Below are positions 7,572 to 15,845 of a stretch of 64,000 nt of DNA, in pieces; the stretch's first letter is position 1; each line of letters starts with the position of its first letter. Location: NCBI GenBank assembly GCA_038533575.1, contig JBCAYL010000001.1, forward strand, positions 400,226-464,225, written 5' to 3'. Position numbers and translations under genes: made by a program. The notes below the pieces were generated by a model that was not told the origin of the DNA, ran no database searches, and worked only from the letters and a program-made list of their open reading frames with translations. This DNA comes from Pseudomonadota bacterium. Lineage in GTDB: Bacteria > Pseudomonadota > Alphaproteobacteria > Rhodobacterales > Rhodobacteraceae.

Positions 7572-8908
7572 TGGTCCGCGTGCGCCGGCTCCCTGTCGAC
7601 CCGGGCCCGGCCGGGTGGAACAGGCTCCTTCCGGAGCCCGCCGCGGCCGAACGCCTTGAGGGCACCCTGACCGCCGACTGGCTCGTCATCGGCGCGGGCT
7701 TCGCCGGGCTCGCAGCGGCGCACAGGCTCTCCAAGCGCGCGCCGGGCGACAGGATCGTCGTGCTCGATGCCGTGCGCGTGGGGGAGGGGCCCGCCGGGCG
7801 CAACACGGGTTTCATGATCGATCTGCCCCATGACCTGACGTCGGATGATTACAGTGGCGCGGTGGAGGAAGATCGCGCGCAGATCGAGGATAACAGGACA
7901 GGCATCGCCCATGCCCGCGCCATGTCCGAGGAGTTCGGCCTGACGGAGGAAGCTTTCACGCTCTCGGGCAAGATCAACGCGGCCGCCACGGAGAAAGGGC
8001 ACGACCACAATCTGCGGTTCGCGCGGCATCTTGCGGCGCTCGACGAACCTCACGAGATGCTCGACGCCGCGCAGATGCGCGATTTGACCGGGCTCGGCTA
8101 CTACCAGAGCGGCCTTTTCACGCCCGGGACGGCCATGATCCAGCCCGCGATGTTCGTGCGAGGGCTCGCGACGGGGCTGCGCTCCAACAGGCTCTCGATC
8201 TACGAGGAGAGCCCGGTGACCGGGCTGTCGCGCCGGTCGGGGGCCTGGGCCGCGACGAGCCCGAAGGGCGAGGTGCACGCGCCCAAGGTCATCCTCGCCG
8301 TGAACGGGCATCTCAACAGCTTCGGCTTTCACGAGGGCCGTCTGATGCATGTCTTCACCTACGCGTCGATGACGCGCGCGTTGACGGGAGAGGAGGTCGC
8401 GGCGCTTGGCGGCGCCGCGCGCTGGGGCGTCACCTCCGCCGATCCCATGGGGACCACGGTGCGCCGGATATCCGGCACGGGCGGGGAGCGCATCGTCGTG
8501 CGCAATCGCTTCACCTTCGACCCCGCGATGGAGGTCAGCGAGGCCCGCGTCGCGCGCATGGCGCGGGATCACGACAGATCCTTCCGCGCCCGGTTCCCGA
8601 TGCTGGCGGGCGTGGGGATGGTGTATCGCTGGGGCGGGCGGCTCTGCCTGAGCCGGAACAACGTGCAGGTGGTGTCGGAGCTGGAGGAGGGGCTTTTTGC
8701 CGCCTGCTGCCAGAATGGCCTCGGGACCGCCAAGGGCACCCTGGCGGGCGGGCTCGCGGCCGATCTCGCCCTCGGCATCGCATCTGCGCCCCTGGCACGT
8801 GCGCGCGCCGCGCCTCCTCCCAGCAAGCTGCCGCCGGCCCCGGTCGCTGAGCTGGGCGCTGCTGCCTATCTGCGCTGGTCCGAGCGCCGGGCGGGGAGAG
8901 AGCTTTGA
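7571..8908 (+). CDS. FAD-dependent amine/amino-acid oxidase (DAO family, PuuB-like)
   Basis: 445 residues from ATG 7571, in TGATG overlap with the methyltransferase gene. The ADP-binding motif VIGAGFAGLAAAHRL is at about residues 37-51, followed by VVLDAVRVGEGPAGRNTGFM, the DAO/PuuB-type FAD region. The C-terminal part (YRWGGRLCLSRNN, CCQNGLGTAKGTLAG) fits the substrate/FAD domain. Such enzymes oxidise secondary or primary amines to imines or aldehydes plus ammonia or methylamine. As the last gene of the GntR operon it could act on the product of the MttB-family enzyme, and its aldehyde or imine product could feed the ALDH or lyase. The C-terminal 45 residues are Ala/Pro/Arg-rich and probably variable. 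Confidence 0.85.
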   Translation: MVRVRRLPVDPGPAGWNRLLPEPAAAERLEGTLTADWLVIGAGFAGLAAAHRLSKRAPGDRIVVLDAVRVGEGPAGRNTGFMIDLPHDLTSDDYSGAVEEDRAQIEDNRTGIAHARAMSEEFGLTEEAFTLSGKINAAATEKGHDHNLRFARHLAALDEPHEMLDAAQMRDLTGLGYYQSGLFTPGTAMIQPAMFVRGLATGLRSNRLSIYEESPVTGLSRRSGAWAATSPKGEVHAPKVILAVNGHLNSFGFHEGRLMHVFTYASMTRALTGEEVAALGGAARWGVTSADPMGTTVRRISGTGGERIVVRNRFTFDPAMEVSEARVARMARDHDRSFRARFPMLAGVGMVYRWGGRLCLSRNNVQVVSELEEGLFAACCQNGLGTAKGTLAGGLAADLALGIASAPLARARAAPPPSKLPPAPVAELGAAAYLRWSERRAGREL

Positions 8909-8939
8909 TCCTGCGGGCATAAGGTCCCGGAAACCACGC

Positions 8940-9890
8940 TCAGCCTTGCCAGAGCAGTCCGCGCTCCTTGCGCACCACGAGATCCGAGAAGACATCGAAT
9001 TCGCGTTTTACGAACTTGAAGAGGCGCTCGACCGGGGGCGGGGCCTGCCCCTTCAGCGGCCCGATGAGATAGAGGTGCCTGTCCGGATCCCCGATGCGGA
9101 TGGAGAGCGCTTCGAGCTGCCGTCGCCGCCGCATGTTGAAGACGACCGAGTAGGGGAGGACCGTCAGCGCGTCGGATTCCTGGATCACATTGGCCACCGA
9201 GGACAGCGTGCCGCCTGAGAAGCTTACCTTGAAGTCGGACATGCCGATCCGCTGCAGCGCATCGCGGAGATCCTGGTAGAGCGGGCTCGTGGGCGGGGGC
9301 GCGACCCAGGGGAACTTGGCGATATCGGCGACCCTGAGAGATGTGCCGCGCGTGAGCGGATGCCCGACACGGCAGGCGATGACGTTCCGCCCGGGTAGAA
9401 TGCGCTGCACCATCATGCCGGGGGGCAGCCGTGCCTCCGTGATCGGGACGATCCCGAGGTCCTGCGCGCCCTGTTCGAGCTGCGCGAGGATGTCATCCAC
9501 GTAGCCGTAGCTCGTGTCGATGCGGATGGCGGGGAACTTCGCCTGGAAGCCCGCGAGCATGGGAGAGACGACACCGTCCATGAAGATCGGCGTGCCCGCG
9601 ACGCGGACCGCCCCGCTGCGGCCCGTCTTGAACTGCGCCACAGTCTCGCCCGCGGCCCGATTGGCCGTGCGCACCGCGCGCCCGTGCTGGGCCAGCGCGA
9701 GGCAGAGCTCGGTGGGTTGCAACGGGCGCTTGCCCGCCGCGAAAAGCTTCGTTCCCAGGCGCTCCTCGAGGATGCCGAGCGACCGGGAGACGCTGGGCTG
9801 CGACTTGCCGATGGAGGCGGCGCCTTCGGACAGCCCGCCGCAATCCACGATCGCGGCCAGGATTTCGAGATGTCGGGGATCGATCTTCAT
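8940..9890 (-). CDS. LysR-family transcriptional regulator
   Basis: 316 residues from ATG 9890 (MKIDPRHLEIL); ATG 9905 is an alternative five codons upstream. Residues 1-60 form the LysR helix-turn-helix (SEGAASIGKSQPSVSRSLGILEERLGTKLF). The rest is the periplasmic-binding-protein-like effector domain (VRVAGTPIFMDGVVSPML, LGIVPITEARLPPG). It is divergent from the maleylacetate reductase gene with an inverted repeat between them, the usual arrangement for a LysR activator of an aromatic-degradation operon whose inducer is a pathway substrate or intermediate. It is convergent with the amine oxidase gene. Confidence 0.9.
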   Translation of the reverse strand: MKIDPRHLEILAAIVDCGGLSEGAASIGKSQPSVSRSLGILEERLGTKLFAAGKRPLQPTELCLALAQHGRAVRTANRAAGETVAQFKTGRSGAVRVAGTPIFMDGVVSPMLAGFQAKFPAIRIDTSYGYVDDILAQLEQGAQDLGIVPITEARLPPGMMVQRILPGRNVIACRVGHPLTRGTSLRVADIAKFPWVAPPPTSPLYQDLRDALQRIGMSDFKVSFSGGTLSSVANVIQESDALTVLPYSVVFNMRRRRQLEALSIRIGDPDRHLYLIGPLKGQAPPPVERLFKFVKREFDVFSDLVVRKERGLLWQG

Positions 9891-9914
9891 GGGCAGGGAA
9901 AACATACCCCCGCG

Positions 9915-9933
9915 TTATATTGATTCAAGATAA
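9915..9933. promoter_or_regulatory. Candidate LysR-binding inverted repeat
   Basis: The sequence ttatattgattcaagataa fits TTAT-N-TTGA-N-TCAA-N-ATAA, an AT-rich imperfect palindrome in a GC-rich context, in the divergent gap between the LysR gene (start 9890) and maleylacetate reductase (start 9989). Position and symmetry fit a LysR recognition site. Confidence 0.55.
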
Positions 9934-9988
9934 TTCGATTTTGAGGCGCCCAGGATCGCGTAGCGTCGCGGTAACTCTCGGGAGCGGC

Positions 9989-11056
9989 ATGAATCTACAC
10001 GCAGGTCAGTTCGAAGCGCAGCGGGTCCTTTTCGGGGCAGGGTTGCGCCACACGGTGCGCGCGGAGCTCGAGCATCTGGACGTAAAACGCGCCCTCGTGC
10101 TCTCGACGCCAGCGCAATCATCGATGGCCATGGATCTTGCGGGCGCGCTCGGCTCCCATGCCGCCGGTGTCTATACGAAGGCCGCCATGCACACGCCTGT
10201 CACCGTGACCGAGGACGCGCTGGCCCATGCCGGGGAGGTCGGCGCCGATTGCACGGTGGCCATCGGTGGGGGCTCCACCATCGGGCTCGGCAAGGCCATG
10301 GCCTACCGCAGCGCGCTGCGCCAGCTGGCCGTGCCCACGACCTATGCCGGGTCCGAGGCGACGCCGATCCTCGGCCAGACCATGGACGGCGTTAAGAAGA
10401 CGCTCACCGATCCACGCGTCCTGCCTGAGACGGTCCTGTACGACCCCGAGCTGGTGGTGAGCCTGCCACGCGCCATGACAGTGACATCGGCGCTCAACGC
10501 CATGGCCCACGCCGCCGAAGCGCTTTACGCCAAGGACCGCACGCCAGAGACGACCGAGCTGGCCCTCGACGGCCTCGCCGCGTTCATCGAAGCACTGCCA
10601 CGCGTGCTCGAGGCGCCAGACGATCTCGAAGCGCGAGAAGAGACCTTGCGCGGAGCATGGGCCTGCGGGGCAGTGCTCGGCCGCGTGGGCATGGCGCTCC
10701 ATCACAAGCTCTGTCACACGCTTGGCGGGTCCTTCGATCTGCCCCACGCTGACACGCACGCGATCATCCTGCCCCATGCTGTGCATTTCAATGCCGCCGC
10801 GGTGCCGGAGCTCCTCGCGCCGGTGGCCGAGCTTCTCGGCGGGGACACGCCCGGGCAGGCGCTCTGGAACTTCGCGCAGGCGCTCGGCGCGCCGACCACG
10901 CTCCGGGCGCTTGGCGTGGCGGAGGCTGATCTCGACCGCGCCGCCGATCTCGCCGTCGCCAATCCCTACTGGAACCCCCGCGATATAGATCGCGCCGCCT
11001 TGCGGGCGCTTCTGCAGGACGCATGGAGCGGCGCGGCCCCCGGAACACACACATGA
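9989..11056 (+). CDS. Maleylacetate reductase (iron-containing ADH family)
   Basis: 355 residues from ATG 9989 (MNLHAGQFEAQRVLFG), preceded by GGGAG. The frame opens earlier, but that stretch overlaps the candidate operator. The N-terminal dinucleotide domain has AIGGGSTIGLGKA (about residue 91) and PTTYAGSEATPILG. The C-terminal helical domain has the His-rich set MAHAAEALY, LHHKLCHTLGG and LPHADTHAIILPHA typical of maleylacetate reductases. The enzyme reduces maleylacetate to 3-oxoadipate with NAD(P)H, the final step after ring cleavage of hydroxyquinol or chlorocatechol. As first gene of an operon ending with a hydroxylase and a ring-cleaving dioxygenase, it anchors the pathway assignment. 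Confidence 0.9.
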   Translation: MNLHAGQFEAQRVLFGAGLRHTVRAELEHLDVKRALVLSTPAQSSMAMDLAGALGSHAAGVYTKAAMHTPVTVTEDALAHAGEVGADCTVAIGGGSTIGLGKAMAYRSALRQLAVPTTYAGSEATPILGQTMDGVKKTLTDPRVLPETVLYDPELVVSLPRAMTVTSALNAMAHAAEALYAKDRTPETTELALDGLAAFIEALPRVLEAPDDLEAREETLRGAWACGAVLGRVGMALHHKLCHTLGGSFDLPHADTHAIILPHAVHFNAAAVPELLAPVAELLGGDTPGQALWNFAQALGAPTTLRALGVAEADLDRAADLAVANPYWNPRDIDRAALRALLQDAWSGAAPGTHT

Positions 11057-11079
11057 CGAAGAATGGGAGGACCACCTAA

Positions 11080-12345
11080 ATGATCACTCGTCGTACCCTG
11101 CTGAAGACCAGCGCGGCCTCGAGCCTCATGGCAGCGAGCGGCCTCGCCGCCCCGGCCTTGGCCCAAGGCGCCAAGATCAAGCTCGGCTATGTGAGCCCGC
11201 AATCGGGCCCCTTGGCCGCGTTCTCGGAGGCCGACCAGTTCATCCTCGATGGCTTCGCCGGGGCCTCGAGCGATTTCGAAGTGATCGTGAAGGACAGCCA
11301 GTCCAACCCGAACCGCGCCGCCGATGTGGCCCGCGAACTCATTATCGATGACGAGATCGACATGATGCTCGTCGCCTCCACTCCCGAAACGACGAACCCG
11401 GTGGCCACGACCTGCGAATCCGAGGAAATTCCCTGCCTCTCCACCGTCGCGCCATGGCAGCCGTGGTTCATCGGCCAGCAGGGCAATCCCGGCGATCCGG
11501 CCTCGTGGGAGCCGTTCGACTTTTCCTATCACTTCTTCTGGGGGCTCGAGGATATCATCGCCGTCTTCAATGCCATGTGGGGGCAGCTCGACACCAACCA
11601 GCAGGTGGGGGCGCTCTGGCCCAATGACGGTGACGGCAATGCCTGGGGTGATCCCAAGGTGGGCTTCCCGCCGGTCCTCGAGGCGGGGGGTTACACGATC
11701 ACGGATACCGGGCGCTATCAGAACCTCACGGACGATTTCACAGCCCAGATCAACGCCTTCAAACAGGCCAACGTGGATATCGTCACCGGGGTCCCGATCC
11801 CGCCCGATTTCACGACATTCTGGACGCAGATGAAGCAGCAGGGCTTTACGCCCAAGGCGGCCTCCATCGGCAAGGCGATCCTCTTCCCGGTGGCCGTCGA
11901 GGCGCTGGGCGAGGCCGGTCACAATCTAAGCTCCGAGGTCTGGTGGTCGCCGTCCCATCCGTTCTCCTCCTCGCTCACCGGGCAGAGCGCGGGCGAGGTG
12001 GCCGCGGCCTACACGGTGGCCACCGGCCGGCAATGGACGCAGCCCATCGGCTTCGTGCATGCGCTCTTCGAGGTCGCGGTCAATGTCATGGGCCGGGTCA
12101 GCGACACGCGGGACGGCTTCGCCGTAGCAGAGGCGATCGGCGCCACGGACATGAACACCATCGTCGGGCCGCTCGCCTGGAACGGCGCGGGCCTGCCGCC
12201 CTTTGCCGCCAAGAACGTGGCCAAGACCCCCCTCGTGGGCGGGCAGTGGCGGCTCCAAGGCGACGGAAGCTATGACCTCGTGATCGTGGACAATTCCACC
12301 GCCCCGAACATCCCCACGGGCGGCGTGATGGAACCGATCACCTGA
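11080..12345 (+). CDS. ABC transporter substrate-binding protein (LivK/amide-urea type) with Tat-like signal
   Basis: 421 residues; AATGGGAGG upstream is a strong ribosome-binding site. The N-terminus ITRRTLLKTSAASSLMAASG...ALAQ has a twin-arginine-type signal, and the mature part starts about residue 30 with IKLGYVSPQSGPLAAF, the type I periplasmic binding fold of branched-chain amino acid and amide receptors. It lies between maleylacetate reductase and the ATPase/permease genes of the same importer, so it probably captures the aromatic substrate (or a related carboxylate) of this operon rather than an amino acid. The twin-arginine motif suggests export in folded form. Confidence 0.88.
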   Translation: MITRRTLLKTSAASSLMAASGLAAPALAQGAKIKLGYVSPQSGPLAAFSEADQFILDGFAGASSDFEVIVKDSQSNPNRAADVARELIIDDEIDMMLVASTPETTNPVATTCESEEIPCLSTVAPWQPWFIGQQGNPGDPASWEPFDFSYHFFWGLEDIIAVFNAMWGQLDTNQQVGALWPNDGDGNAWGDPKVGFPPVLEAGGYTITDTGRYQNLTDDFTAQINAFKQANVDIVTGVPIPPDFTTFWTQMKQQGFTPKAASIGKAILFPVAVEALGEAGHNLSSEVWWSPSHPFSSSLTGQSAGEVAAAYTVATGRQWTQPIGFVHALFEVAVNVMGRVSDTRDGFAVAEAIGATDMNTIVGPLAWNGAGLPPFAAKNVAKTPLVGGQWRLQGDGSYDLVIVDNSTAPNIPTGGVMEPIT

Positions 12346-12352
12346 TCGCAAA

Positions 12353-12379
12353 GCGCTCCGGGGCCATGCTCCGGAGCGC
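12353..12379 (+). promoter_or_regulatory. Intra-operon hairpin after the binding-protein gene
   Basis: A 9-bp GC-rich stem (12353-12361 with 12371-12379) and a 9-nt loop, without a T-run. It sits just after the solute-binding-protein stop and before the ATPase gene. Hairpins here often act as 3'-end mRNA stabilisers or partial attenuators that raise binding-protein output relative to the membrane components. Confidence 0.55.
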
Positions 12380-12393
12380 GCACGGGTTCCGTC

Positions 12394-13113
12394 ATGGCCA
12401 TTCTCACCCTCCAGAACATACAGAAGTCCTTCGGCGCGCTCACGGTGGCCGATGACGTCACCTTCGACGTGCCGGAGGGGCAGGCGCTGGGCATCATCGG
12501 GCCCAATGGCGCCGGGAAATCCACGCTCTTCAATCTCATCACGGGCAACCTGATGTCGGATGGCGGCCGCGTGGAATTCCTCGGCAGGGACGTGACCCGC
12601 ACGCCGCCCATGGCACGCACACTCGCGGGCATCGGGCGCAGCTTCCAGATCCCGCAGCCCTTCGAGAACATGACCGTCTTCGAGAATCTCGTCGTGGCCG
12701 GTGCCTTCGGGCGCGACATGGCCGAGGCGCAGGTGACGCAGGCCTGCGTCGAGATCCTCGAGCAGACGGAGCTGCTGCACCGCGCGAACACGCCCGCCAA
12801 GTCCCTCTCGCTTCTCGAGCGCAAGCGGCTCGAGCTCTCCCGGGCGCTGGCCACCGATCCCAAGCTCCTCCTGCTCGACGAGATCGCGGGCGGGCTGACG
12901 GAGGGCGAGTGCCAATCCCTCATTGCCACGATCAAGGCGATCCATGCACGGGGTGTGACCATCGTCTGGATCGAGCATGTCCTCCATGCGCTGACCTCGG
13001 TTGTGGAGCGGTTGCTCGTGCTTGATTTCGGCAAGGTCATCGGCATCGGGGACCCGGCGGAGATCATGGCCTCCAAGGAGGTTAAGGAAATCTATCTCGG
13101 GATCGAAGCATGA
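12394..13113 (+). CDS. ABC transporter ATPase, LivG type
   Basis: 239 residues. Walker A GPNGAGKST is near residue 38, Walker B LLLLDEIAGGL near 160, and the switch His is in IVWIEHVLHAL. The signature region reads LSLLERKRLEL instead of the usual LSGGQ or LSYGE, a variant that occurs in LivG-type proteins. FQIPQPFENMTVFENL is characteristic of the branched-chain amino acid importer group. It energises the importer formed with the adjacent LivF-, LivH- and LivM-type proteins and overlaps the LivF gene by ATGA. Confidence 0.88.
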   Translation: MAILTLQNIQKSFGALTVADDVTFDVPEGQALGIIGPNGAGKSTLFNLITGNLMSDGGRVEFLGRDVTRTPPMARTLAGIGRSFQIPQPFENMTVFENLVVAGAFGRDMAEAQVTQACVEILEQTELLHRANTPAKSLSLLERKRLELSRALATDPKLLLLDEIAGGLTEGECQSLIATIKAIHARGVTIVWIEHVLHALTSVVERLLVLDFGKVIGIGDPAEIMASKEVKEIYLGIEA

Positions 13114-13820
13114 GCCTGCTCAGAACCCAGTCCCTCACGGCGCATTACGGAGATTTCCAGGCGCTCTTCGGCGTGGATCTGGAGCTTCATGAAGGCGAGA
13201 CAGTCGCCATCATCGGCGCCAATGGCGCGGGCAAGACGACGCTCATGCGCTCCATATCAGGCGTGCTGCGCAACACCGCCGAGGCCGTCAGCTTCGACCG
13301 CCGGCATGTGGGGGCGGCCAGCGCCGATGAAGTGCTCGGGCTCGGCGTCGCGATGGTGCCCGAGGGGCGCAAGCTCTTTCCGTCACTGAGCGTGGAGGAG
13401 AACCTTCTCATCGGGGCCCATAGCCGCAAGACCGGCGGGCATTGGTCGCTTGAGACCATCTACGACCTCTTCCCCATCCTCAGGGAGAAACGTCTGAACC
13501 CGGGCACCGCGCTCTCCGGCGGGCAGCAGCAGATGGTGGCCATCGGGCGCGCGCTGATGTCAAACCCGCGGGTGCTGCTCTGCGACGAGCTGAGCCTTGG
13601 TCTCGCGCCCGTGGTGATCCGGGACATCTACGCCGCGCTGCCGCGCATCAAGGATGCGGGCGCCAGCGTGATCGTGGTGGAACAGGATATCGGGCAGGCC
13701 ATGAAGGTGGCCGACCGGGTCTATTGCATGATGGAGGGCCGCGTGACGCTCTCGGGGGCGCCTGGCGATCTCTCCAGAGAGGCCATCCACGAGGCCTATT
13801 TCGGAGGAGCCGCGGCGTGA
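13110..13820 (+). CDS. ABC transporter ATPase, LivF type
   Basis: 236 residues starting in ATGA overlap with the previous ATPase gene. Walker A GANGAGKTT (about 36-44), signature LSGGQQQMV (about 136), Walker B VLLCDELSLGLAP (about 154) and VVEQDI switch region are all present. GVAMVPEGRKLFPSLSVEENL is the LivF fingerprint. It is the second ATPase of the heterodimeric motor of the aromatic-operon importer. Confidence 0.9.
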   Translation: MSLLRTQSLTAHYGDFQALFGVDLELHEGETVAIIGANGAGKTTLMRSISGVLRNTAEAVSFDRRHVGAASADEVLGLGVAMVPEGRKLFPSLSVEENLLIGAHSRKTGGHWSLETIYDLFPILREKRLNPGTALSGGQQQMVAIGRALMSNPRVLLCDELSLGLAPVVIRDIYAALPRIKDAGASVIVVEQDIGQAMKVADRVYCMMEGRVTLSGAPGDLSREAIHEAYFGGAAA

Positions 13821-13908
13821 GCAATCATTCCATTAGGGGCCTGCGCGCCGAAACGTTGCCGGTGCCGCTTATGCACGATCCTGCACCCCGCGAGTTGGGG
13901 GCTTCAGC

Positions 13909-14772
13909 ATGATCTGGCTCGACACGATCGTCCAAGGCGTGCTTCTGGGCGGGCTCTACGCCCTTTTTGCCGCGGGGCTGTCGCTCGTCTTCGGGATCAT
14001 GCGGCTCGTGAACCTCGCCCATGGCGACCTCATCGTCTTCGCGGCGTTCCTGATCCTCTTTCTCGTCTCGCTCACGGGGCTGAACCCTTTTCTGGCCGCC
14101 GCCATCGCCGCGCCGGTCATGTTCGGCGCGGGCTGGGTGTTGCAGCGCTTTATCCTCAACCGCACGCTGGGCGACGATATCCTGCCGCCGCTCTTGGTGA
14201 CGTTCGGGCTCTCCATCGTGCTTCAGAACGCGCTGCTCGAGGGCTTTTCCGCTGACAGCCAGCGGATCAGCGGGGGCGCGCTCGAGACGGCGTCGCTCCC
14301 CCTGGGCCCGGTGACCGTGGGTGTCCTGCCGCTCCTGACGTTCCTGTCGGCGGTGGCCGTGATCGTGGCGCTCAACCAGATCTTCTACCGCACGGCTCTG
14401 GGCCGCGCCTTCCGGGCCACCTCAGACGATCCCACCACGGCCAGCCTCATGGGCATCAAGCCCGCAGGTGTCTTTGCGGCGGCCACAGGGCTCGCCATGG
14501 TCGTGGTGACGATCGCCGCGCTCTATCTGGGCATGCGGGCGAATTTCGACCCGTCCATCGGGCCCGCGCGCCTGATCTATGCCTTCGAGGCGGTCATCAT
14601 CGGAGGCCTCGGCTCGCTCTGGGGCACGCTCCTCGGCGGGATCATCATCGGGGTGGCTCAGACCGTGGGTGCCGCGATCAATCCCGAATGGCAGATCCTC
14701 GCAGGTCACGTCGCCTTTCTCCTCGTGCTTCTCGTGCGGCCACGGGGCCTTCTGCCGCGGGCGTTCGACTGA
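13909..14772 (+). CDS. ABC transporter permease, LivH type
   Basis: 287 residues, about eight hydrophobic segments. The beginning (IVQGVLLGGLYALFAAGLSL, then MRLVNLAHGDLIVFAAF) is diagnostic of LivH-family inner-membrane permeases; later GRAFRATSDDPTTASLMGI and EAVIIGGLGSLWGTLLGG correspond to the ATPase-coupling loop and last helices. There are 88 non-coding bases before it, with no structure I can support. The next gene starts in TGATG overlap. Confidence 0.9.
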   Translation: MIWLDTIVQGVLLGGLYALFAAGLSLVFGIMRLVNLAHGDLIVFAAFLILFLVSLTGLNPFLAAAIAAPVMFGAGWVLQRFILNRTLGDDILPPLLVTFGLSIVLQNALLEGFSADSQRISGGALETASLPLGPVTVGVLPLLTFLSAVAVIVALNQIFYRTALGRAFRATSDDPTTASLMGIKPAGVFAAATGLAMVVVTIAALYLGMRANFDPSIGPARLIYAFEAVIIGGLGSLWGTLLGGIIIGVAQTVGAAINPEWQILAGHVAFLLVLLVRPRGLLPRAFD

Positions 14773-15845
14773 TGGAGTTCCGTGTCGAAACCCGCACCCG
14801 CGCATCGCGCGCCGCAGCGCTCGTGATGGCCGTGCTCCTCCTCCTCGGCGTTCTGTTGCCAGCCTTCGCGGGACGCTCGCTCATCCAGGATCTCTTCTTC
14901 ATCCTGACCATGCTCGTGCTCGCGCAGTGGTGGAACCTGCTCGCGGGCTTCGGCGGCCTCGTCTCCGTGGGGCAGCAGGCCTTCGTTGGGGCAGGGGCCT
15001 ACGCGCTCTTCGGTGTCGTCATCCTGCTCGGGATGGACCCTGTGCCCTCGATCCTCGTGGCGGGCGTTGCGGCGCTGATCCTCGCCGTCCCCACGGCCTT
15101 CTTCGCGTTTCGCCTGCAAGGCGCGTATTTCGCCATCGGGACCTGGGTGATCGCCGAGGTCGTGCGCCTCTCGGTGGCGCAGTGGAAGGCCGTGGGCGGC
15201 GGCACGGGCACCTCGCTGCCTAGGTCGGCCACGCGCGAGATGATGTTCACCGGTACCATCGAAGATCTCTTCGGGGTGCGCTCGGCGGCTGCGCGCGACA
15301 TCCTCGCCTACTGGCTGGCCCTCATCCTCGCGGTGGCCACGGTGGGCGCGATCTACTGGCTCCTCCGCACCCGGCGGGGCCTCGCGCTCTCGGCCACACG
15401 CGACAATCCTCAGGCGGCACGCTCGGTGGGCGTCAACGCCGCCGCCTCGCAGTGGCTGGTCTACCTGTCAGCAGCCTTCGGCACCGGGCTCGCCGGGGGG
15501 CTCATCTACCTGCAGAAGGCGCGCATCTCGCCCGATGCCGGCTTCTCGGTGCTCGACTGGACCGCCTATGTCATCTTCATCGTCGTCATCGGCGGGATCG
15601 GCACCATCGAGGGCCCCATACTCGGGGTGCTCATCTTTTTCGCCCTCCAGGCGCTGCTGGCGGATTTCGGCAGCTGGTACCTCATCACTCTCGGCCTCAT
15701 CGGGATTACCGTGATGCTTTTTGCACCGCGCGGGCTCTGGGGCCTTTTCCACGACAAGACAGGGATAGAGCTATTTCCGACGCGGCGGCGTCTCGTGCTC
15801 CTCCCATCCAGAAAGGAGACCTCCCATGGCAGAAATCACGACTGA
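14772..15845 (+). CDS. ABC transporter permease, LivM type
   Basis: 357 residues from ATG 14772, in TGATG overlap with the LivH-type gene. Hydrophobic helices fill the sequence; GGLVSVGQQAFVGAGAYAL and RDNPQAARSVGVN (EAA-like coupling region) are LivM hallmarks. The C-terminal codons run 20 bp into the monooxygenase gene and contain its AAGGAG ribosome-binding site, so the two are probably translationally coupled. It completes a five-protein importer between maleylacetate reductase and the ring-modifying enzymes. Confidence 0.9.
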   Translation: MEFRVETRTRASRAAALVMAVLLLLGVLLPAFAGRSLIQDLFFILTMLVLAQWWNLLAGFGGLVSVGQQAFVGAGAYALFGVVILLGMDPVPSILVAGVAALILAVPTAFFAFRLQGAYFAIGTWVIAEVVRLSVAQWKAVGGGTGTSLPRSATREMMFTGTIEDLFGVRSAAARDILAYWLALILAVATVGAIYWLLRTRRGLALSATRDNPQAARSVGVNAAASQWLVYLSAAFGTGLAGGLIYLQKARISPDAGFSVLDWTAYVIFIVVIGGIGTIEGPILGVLIFFALQALLADFGSWYLITLGLIGITVMLFAPRGLWGLFHDKTGIELFPTRRRLVLLPSRKETSHGRNHD

